Assembly (NCBI RefSeq): GCF_030704535.1
Contig: NC_081822.1
Span: forward strand, 5,209,501 to 5,273,500
DNA length: 64,000 bases
Direction: 5' to 3'
Source of the DNA: Vitis vinifera
Taxonomy: Eukaryota; Streptophyta; Magnoliopsida; Vitales; Vitaceae
Made by a program: the position numbers and the translations under genes. Shown one piece after another: positions 59,583-64,000 of the stretch (within the stretch, counting starts at the first letter, position 1; each line of letters starts with the position of its first letter). The notes under the pieces are model-generated. The model was not told the origin of the DNA, made no database searches, and saw only the letters and a program-made list of their open reading frames with translations.

Positions 59583-59769
59583 GATTTCCATTTTTTCCGT
59601 AAGACATTATTTTGAGTAAAGAAGAAAAACTATTTAGAAGCCGAAGATTTCCATTTTTTCATGGGACATTATTTTGAGTGAAGAAGAAAAAACTATTTAG
59701 AAGACACAGATTTCCATTTCGTCATAAGACGTTATTTTGAGTAAAGAGGGAAAAAAACCATTTAGAAGA
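59583..59769 (+). repeat. Three tandem copies of a 63-bp unit
   Basis: Units start at 59583, 59646 and 59709, each reading GATTTCCATTT, then GACATTATTTTGAGT and TTTAGAAG, with several differences between copies. A short minisatellite with no coding meaning. Confidence 0.9.
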
Positions 59770-59999
59770 AAACATAATTTAAGATTGTTGTGGTTGAAAA
59801 GTAAGGATGACAAAATTTGATAAGATAACAAGCATGTGACTTGAATCAATTGAGTCATAAACATGTTTGGTTGAGATATGATTAACTCAATATAATTATT
59901 AAGTAAGAAGATCTGATTATTAAATTAGTTAAATGAGTTATATGACATATTACCTATTTAATAATTAGGTAATATTTAAATTAATGTTTTCTATATGAT

Positions 60000-61145
60000 T
60001 ATTATTTTAGATTTGGATTAACCTATCTAGTATAATATCTAGACTTTGATACAATACAAACATAATCTATCACTCTGAATTGTCATCCCGATATCTGTGT
60101 GATGTATGTATATAGTTTGTTTTTAGTCTATCAAATAATGATTTTTAAGTGAACCTTTGAATTTATTGAGGAAGGACTTTTCCATTTTCATATGTGTCGA
60201 AGTAAAGAGTAATAATGTTATTAACGTCCTATTTGGGATTTAGGATTGATTTTAAATCCCAAGATTCACTTTCTTTTAAATCTTTTCTTAGTAGTATATT
60301 TGATAAAATTTAAGGAAAGTGAGGGAATCCTGCTGGTCATTTTAAGTAGGTAAATGGAATTTCCTAAAAAATGACTTCCTTCTTTAATGATATTTAAAAA
60401 TTTTCAATATACTCTTGAAATGGGTTTGCGGCCAAAGTAATCATTATTCTTTTTTTAAAAAAAGAACCAAAATAGGAAAATAATTGCCAAAGTTGTTTTG
60501 AGTGTACATCATCAACCTGTTCTTTTACTTTTCTACTCACGTAATCATTCACGTGGGTTTTCTTATGTTGATGGGGGTGGTTTTAAAATTTTTTAAAACA
60601 TCCTTATAATCATGTACTATGATTTTACAATTTTCTTTAGTTATAAACTAACTGTATATTTTTAAACCACACCTAGTTTCAATTTTCAATTGTTAGTATT
60701 ATGATTTTAAAATTATTTTTAAAATTTTTTATTATAATAAATATAAAATTACAGTCAGTAACTATGGTTTAAAAAATATCCTAAAAATTATAGTAATGGA
60801 TTATGGTTTTACAATTTTATTTAGAACCATAGTTATTAATTATAATTTCACAAATATCTTTAAACCACATTGTGTTACGATACTAACTATTAAAAATTGT
60901 AACAGGTGTGGTTTAAAGATATTTGTGGATTCATAGTTAGTAAATATGATTTTTATAATATTTTTTAAACCATAGTTACTAATTGTGGTTTTATGGTTGT
61001 TATAATAAAGAAGGTTTTAAAAATAATTTGAAAATCACAATACTATCTATTGAAAATTGAAAAACGGGATGTGATTTAAAAATATTTTTGAAACCATAGT
61101 TAGTAACTGTAGTTTTAAAGAAAATTTTATAAATCATAGTTTGTG
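60000..61145 (+). repeat. First copy of a segmental tandem duplication
   Basis: From TTATTATTTTAG with TGGATTAAC near 60014 the sequence is repeated at 61625 onward (offset about 1627 bases), sharing TCTGTGTGATGTATGTATATAG, TTTAGGATTGATTTTA and the fold-back described separately. The copies differ by many substitutions and by an insertion near 61805-61845 in copy two. Not coding. Confidence 0.85.
60663..61079. repeat. Fold-back (inverted repeat) in copy one
   Basis: Left arm 60663-60780 is complementary to right arm 60957-61079, with words such as TCAATTTTCAATTGTTAGTA opposing TATCTATTGAAAATTGA, and ACTATGGTTTAAAAAATAT opposing its complement. The loop itself has a smaller inverted pair (AACCACATTGTGTTAC and GTAACAGGTGTGGTT). 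Arms are roughly 80 percent alike by eye. A degenerate MITE-type element or hairpin precursor is possible. Confidence 0.75.
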
Positions 61146-61624
61146 ATTTTGGTTTTATGGTTATTATATTAAATAAGATTTTAAAAATAATTTGAAAATC
61201 ATAATACTATCTATTGAAAATTGAAAAATTGGATGTGATTTAAAAATATTTTGGAAATAATTTTGACATATTTTTAATTATTTTTTACATACATAATTTT
61301 AAATATATATATATTTCAAGATTTTTTATTTTTAAATAATAATAATAATAATAATAATTTATTTTTATTTTTTGGAAAATGGTGTATTTTTTTTTCTAAA
61401 TCACTAAATTAAATTAAATTTTATTGAGGTTTACAAAATGAATAAAATTTAAATTAATGTTTTTTTACTTTTTTTTAATAGTCAATAAAGGTGATTTTTT
61501 TGGAAAGATAAAAAATTTATGTCATTTTTATCAATTTTCACACTTCCTCTAAGTCTTGGGCTTAAATAGTGAACTTATACAGATCAAAACTTAATTTTTG
61601 GCCTGATCCAAAACACAATTGTCC

Positions 61625-62838
61625 CTTATTATTTTAGGCTTGGATTAACTTATTTAGTATAATATCTAAACTTTGATACAATACGAACACAATCCATCAA
61701 TATGAATTGTCATCCCAATATCTGTGTGATGTATGTATATAGTTTGTTTTTAGTCCATCAAATGACGGTTTCTACGTGAACCTTTGAATTTGTTGAGGAA
61801 GGACTTTTCGAGAGTGTTATGCCTTGCATAGCACATGTTTTTTCCATCTTCATATGTCTCAAAGTAAAGAATAATAATGTTATTAATGCCCTATTTGGGA
61901 TTTAGGATTGATTTTATATCCCAAGATTCACTTTCCTTTAAATTTTTTCTTAGTAATATATTTGATAAAATTTAAGGAAAGTGAGGAAATCCTGCTAGTC
62001 ATTTTAAGTAGGTAAATGGAATTTTCTAAAAAAATGATTTCCTTCTTTAATGATATTTAAAATTTTTCAATATACTCTTGAAATGGGTTTGTGGCCAAAG
62101 TAATCATTATTTAAAAAAAAAAAAAAAAAAAAACCAAAATAGGAGAGTAATTGCCAAAGTTGTTTTGAGTCTTCATCATTAACCTGTTCTACTTTTCTAC
62201 TCACTTGATCATTCACGTGGGTTTTTTTTACGTTAATGGTGATGGTTTTAAAATTTTTAGAAACATCCTTAAAATTTTAAAATTATAGTTACATATTATG
62301 GTTTTATAATTTTCTTAAGTTACAAACTAATTGTGGTTTCAAAAATATTTTTAAACCACACCCAATTTCAAATTTCAATTGTTAGTATTATGATTTTAAA
62401 ATTATTTTTAAAATTCTCTTTATCATAATAATCATAAAGCCATAATTAATAACTATGGTTTAAAAAATATCCTGAAAACCACAATCATGGATTGTGATTT
62501 TACAATTTTATTTAAAACCATAGTTACTAACTAAAATTTCACAAATATCTTTAAACCACACTTTGTTACGATACTAATTTTTGGAAATTGCAACAGGTGT
62601 GGCTTAAAAATATTTGCGAATTCATAGCTAATAAATGTGATTTTTAGGATATTTTTGAAATCATAATTACTAATTGTGGTTTTATGGTTATTATAATAAA
62701 GAAGATTTTAAAAATAATTTGAAAATCACAATACTAACTATTGAAAATTGAAAAATGGGATGTGATTTAAAAATATTTTTGAAACCATAATTAGTAACGG
62801 TAGTTTTAAAGAAAATTATAAAATTCATAGTTTGTGAC
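61625..62838 (+). repeat. Second copy of the segmental duplication, with its own fold-back
   Basis: The same order of landmarks as 60000-61145, including the fold-back arms at about 62350-62470 and 62645-62765. An A-run at 62114-62133 interrupts it. Confidence 0.85.
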
Positions 62839-63930
62839 TTTGATTTTAAGGATATTTGTGAAACTTTTAAAACTACAATCACCAATCGTGATTTTTTTAC
62901 ACAAAAAAAGATTCATATGGATGATTACGTGGATATAAAAGATTATTTTGACAAATATTTTGGAAATGACACTATTCTCACTGTTTTTTCTTCAAAATGA
63001 TTATTTGGACTTAAACTTCTTGGTTTTTTTTTTTTTTTTTTTTATTTAAAAAAGACTCATGTGTAATAATATTATTCTCACTATTTTTTTCTTCAAAAGA
63101 ATTATTTTGGACCTAAACTCCTTAAAATGACTAACTTTAAACGCAAGATATTTTTTAGCAAATGATTAATATTTTTTTATTTATTTGATAATAATAATAT
63201 TATATATTATAAATAAATTTTATAGAATATTATTAATATTTTATATTAAATTATTATTATTTCTTATTTTGATGGATTTTTTGGAATGTATGTTTGATGC
63301 TATTCATTCTAAAAATAAAAAAAAATTTATTAGTATATTTGTTCGAAATCAATTAAAATAAAATTTGACAATAAAAAATAGAGTTTGGAAACATTTCCTA
63401 TTTTTTAATTTTAAAAATAAAAACAATTTACTTTCTATTTTATAACACTTTCTAAAATTTTAAAAATTTGATGAAGTGAAAATTTTTAGAAAAATTGCGA
63501 TTAATTTTTTATTTTTAATCTAAAAAAAAAATACTAAAATACATTTTATTTCACATTAGAAGGCTAATTACATTTTTTTTTAAATAATTACTAAAATAAC
63601 TTATTGTTATTTTTTAAAATTTAAAAATAAATACAAATAATGTTGTTCAGTTGTTCTACTCGTAAAAATCACATAGTTAATTTTATTCATATTTCTTAAC
63701 CTTTTAATTAAATTTCAAATAAATTAAACCTATTTAATCAAAATTTCAAGGGAAATGAATAAACATTAACCTGAACTAACATGTCATCTATTTTAAAATG
63801 CAAAATCAAAAACTTTTTTATTTTTATTTTTATTAATGAAACCGAGATTTATATTTTATATTTATTATGTCTATTAATTAATTTTTATTTTTATTTAAAG
63901 TTTTGTGATTATATTTTTATTGATTTTGCA
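62839..63930. other. AT-rich DNA, no gene seen
   Basis: Long T- and A-runs (for example 63025-63045) and no coding frame. Nothing recognised. Confidence 0.6.
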
Positions 63931-63937
63931 ACACTTG

Positions 63938-64000
63938 TGTAGACCCCCCCCATGAGGCTGCGAAGCAGGGGGAAGTTTCCTTGCTTTTTCTTTTTTTTTC
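63938..64000 (+). mobile_element. Possible start of an LTR at the window edge
   Basis: An abrupt change from AT-rich DNA to TGTAGACCCCCCCCATGAGG, then GAAGCAGGGGGAAG. The TG start and sudden composition change resemble a plant LTR 5' end, but the window stops 63 bases in. Confidence 0.3.

Overview
This is plant nuclear DNA: AT-rich intergenic sequence, GT-AG introns, plant-type protein families and abundant transposable elements. Protein style and repeat families suit a woody eudicot, and I suspect grapevine (Vitis), but that is recognition rather than proof.

Layout. 1-260 looks like the promoter and 5' leader of a minus-strand gene lying off the left edge. 1590-19085 is one large Mutator-like element (MULE) of about 17.5 kb. 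It has terminal inverted repeats (67 of 69 bases identical in the core) and a perfect but A-rich 9-bp target duplication, and it sits inside an older Harbinger-type MITE. It carries a two-exon MULE transposase (745 codons), an apparently intact 12-exon ULP1-type cysteine protease gene (679 codons), a 484-codon plant-transposon-type ORF, a broken piece of a PPR gene that keeps introns, and two unrelated motif arrays (TGTACAA and CGACCGG).

Right of the MULE come a three-exon PPR gene (19331-22766, +), a tau-class glutathione S-transferase pseudogene (23205-24152, -) and the purine-synthesis gene PUR7, SAICAR synthase (26356-42188, -). I could follow all 12 PUR7 exons in frame (388 aa). Its 9-kb tenth intron contains a decayed LINE, a short LINE 3' end with a 15-bp target duplication, and a Ty1/copia element with two in-frame stops and a clipped 3' LTR. 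Next are the kinase gene PEPKR2 (45788-50335, +; 468 aa) and a BET1-like SNARE gene (53760-58274, +; 133 aa), whose last intron holds a hAT-type MITE and a CA microsatellite. From about 59.5 kb on there is no gene: a 63-bp triplet repeat, a duplicated segment of about 1.2 kb with fold-back arms, and possibly the start of an LTR at the very end.

The host genes are ordinary housekeeping genes (organelle RNA metabolism, purine synthesis, protein kinase, vesicle fusion). The most unusual object is the MULE: transposase, SUMO-protease-like gene, extra ORF and motif arrays in one TSD-bounded unit. Exon coordinates were read by hand from splice consensus and frame continuity; no alignment or transcript data were available.
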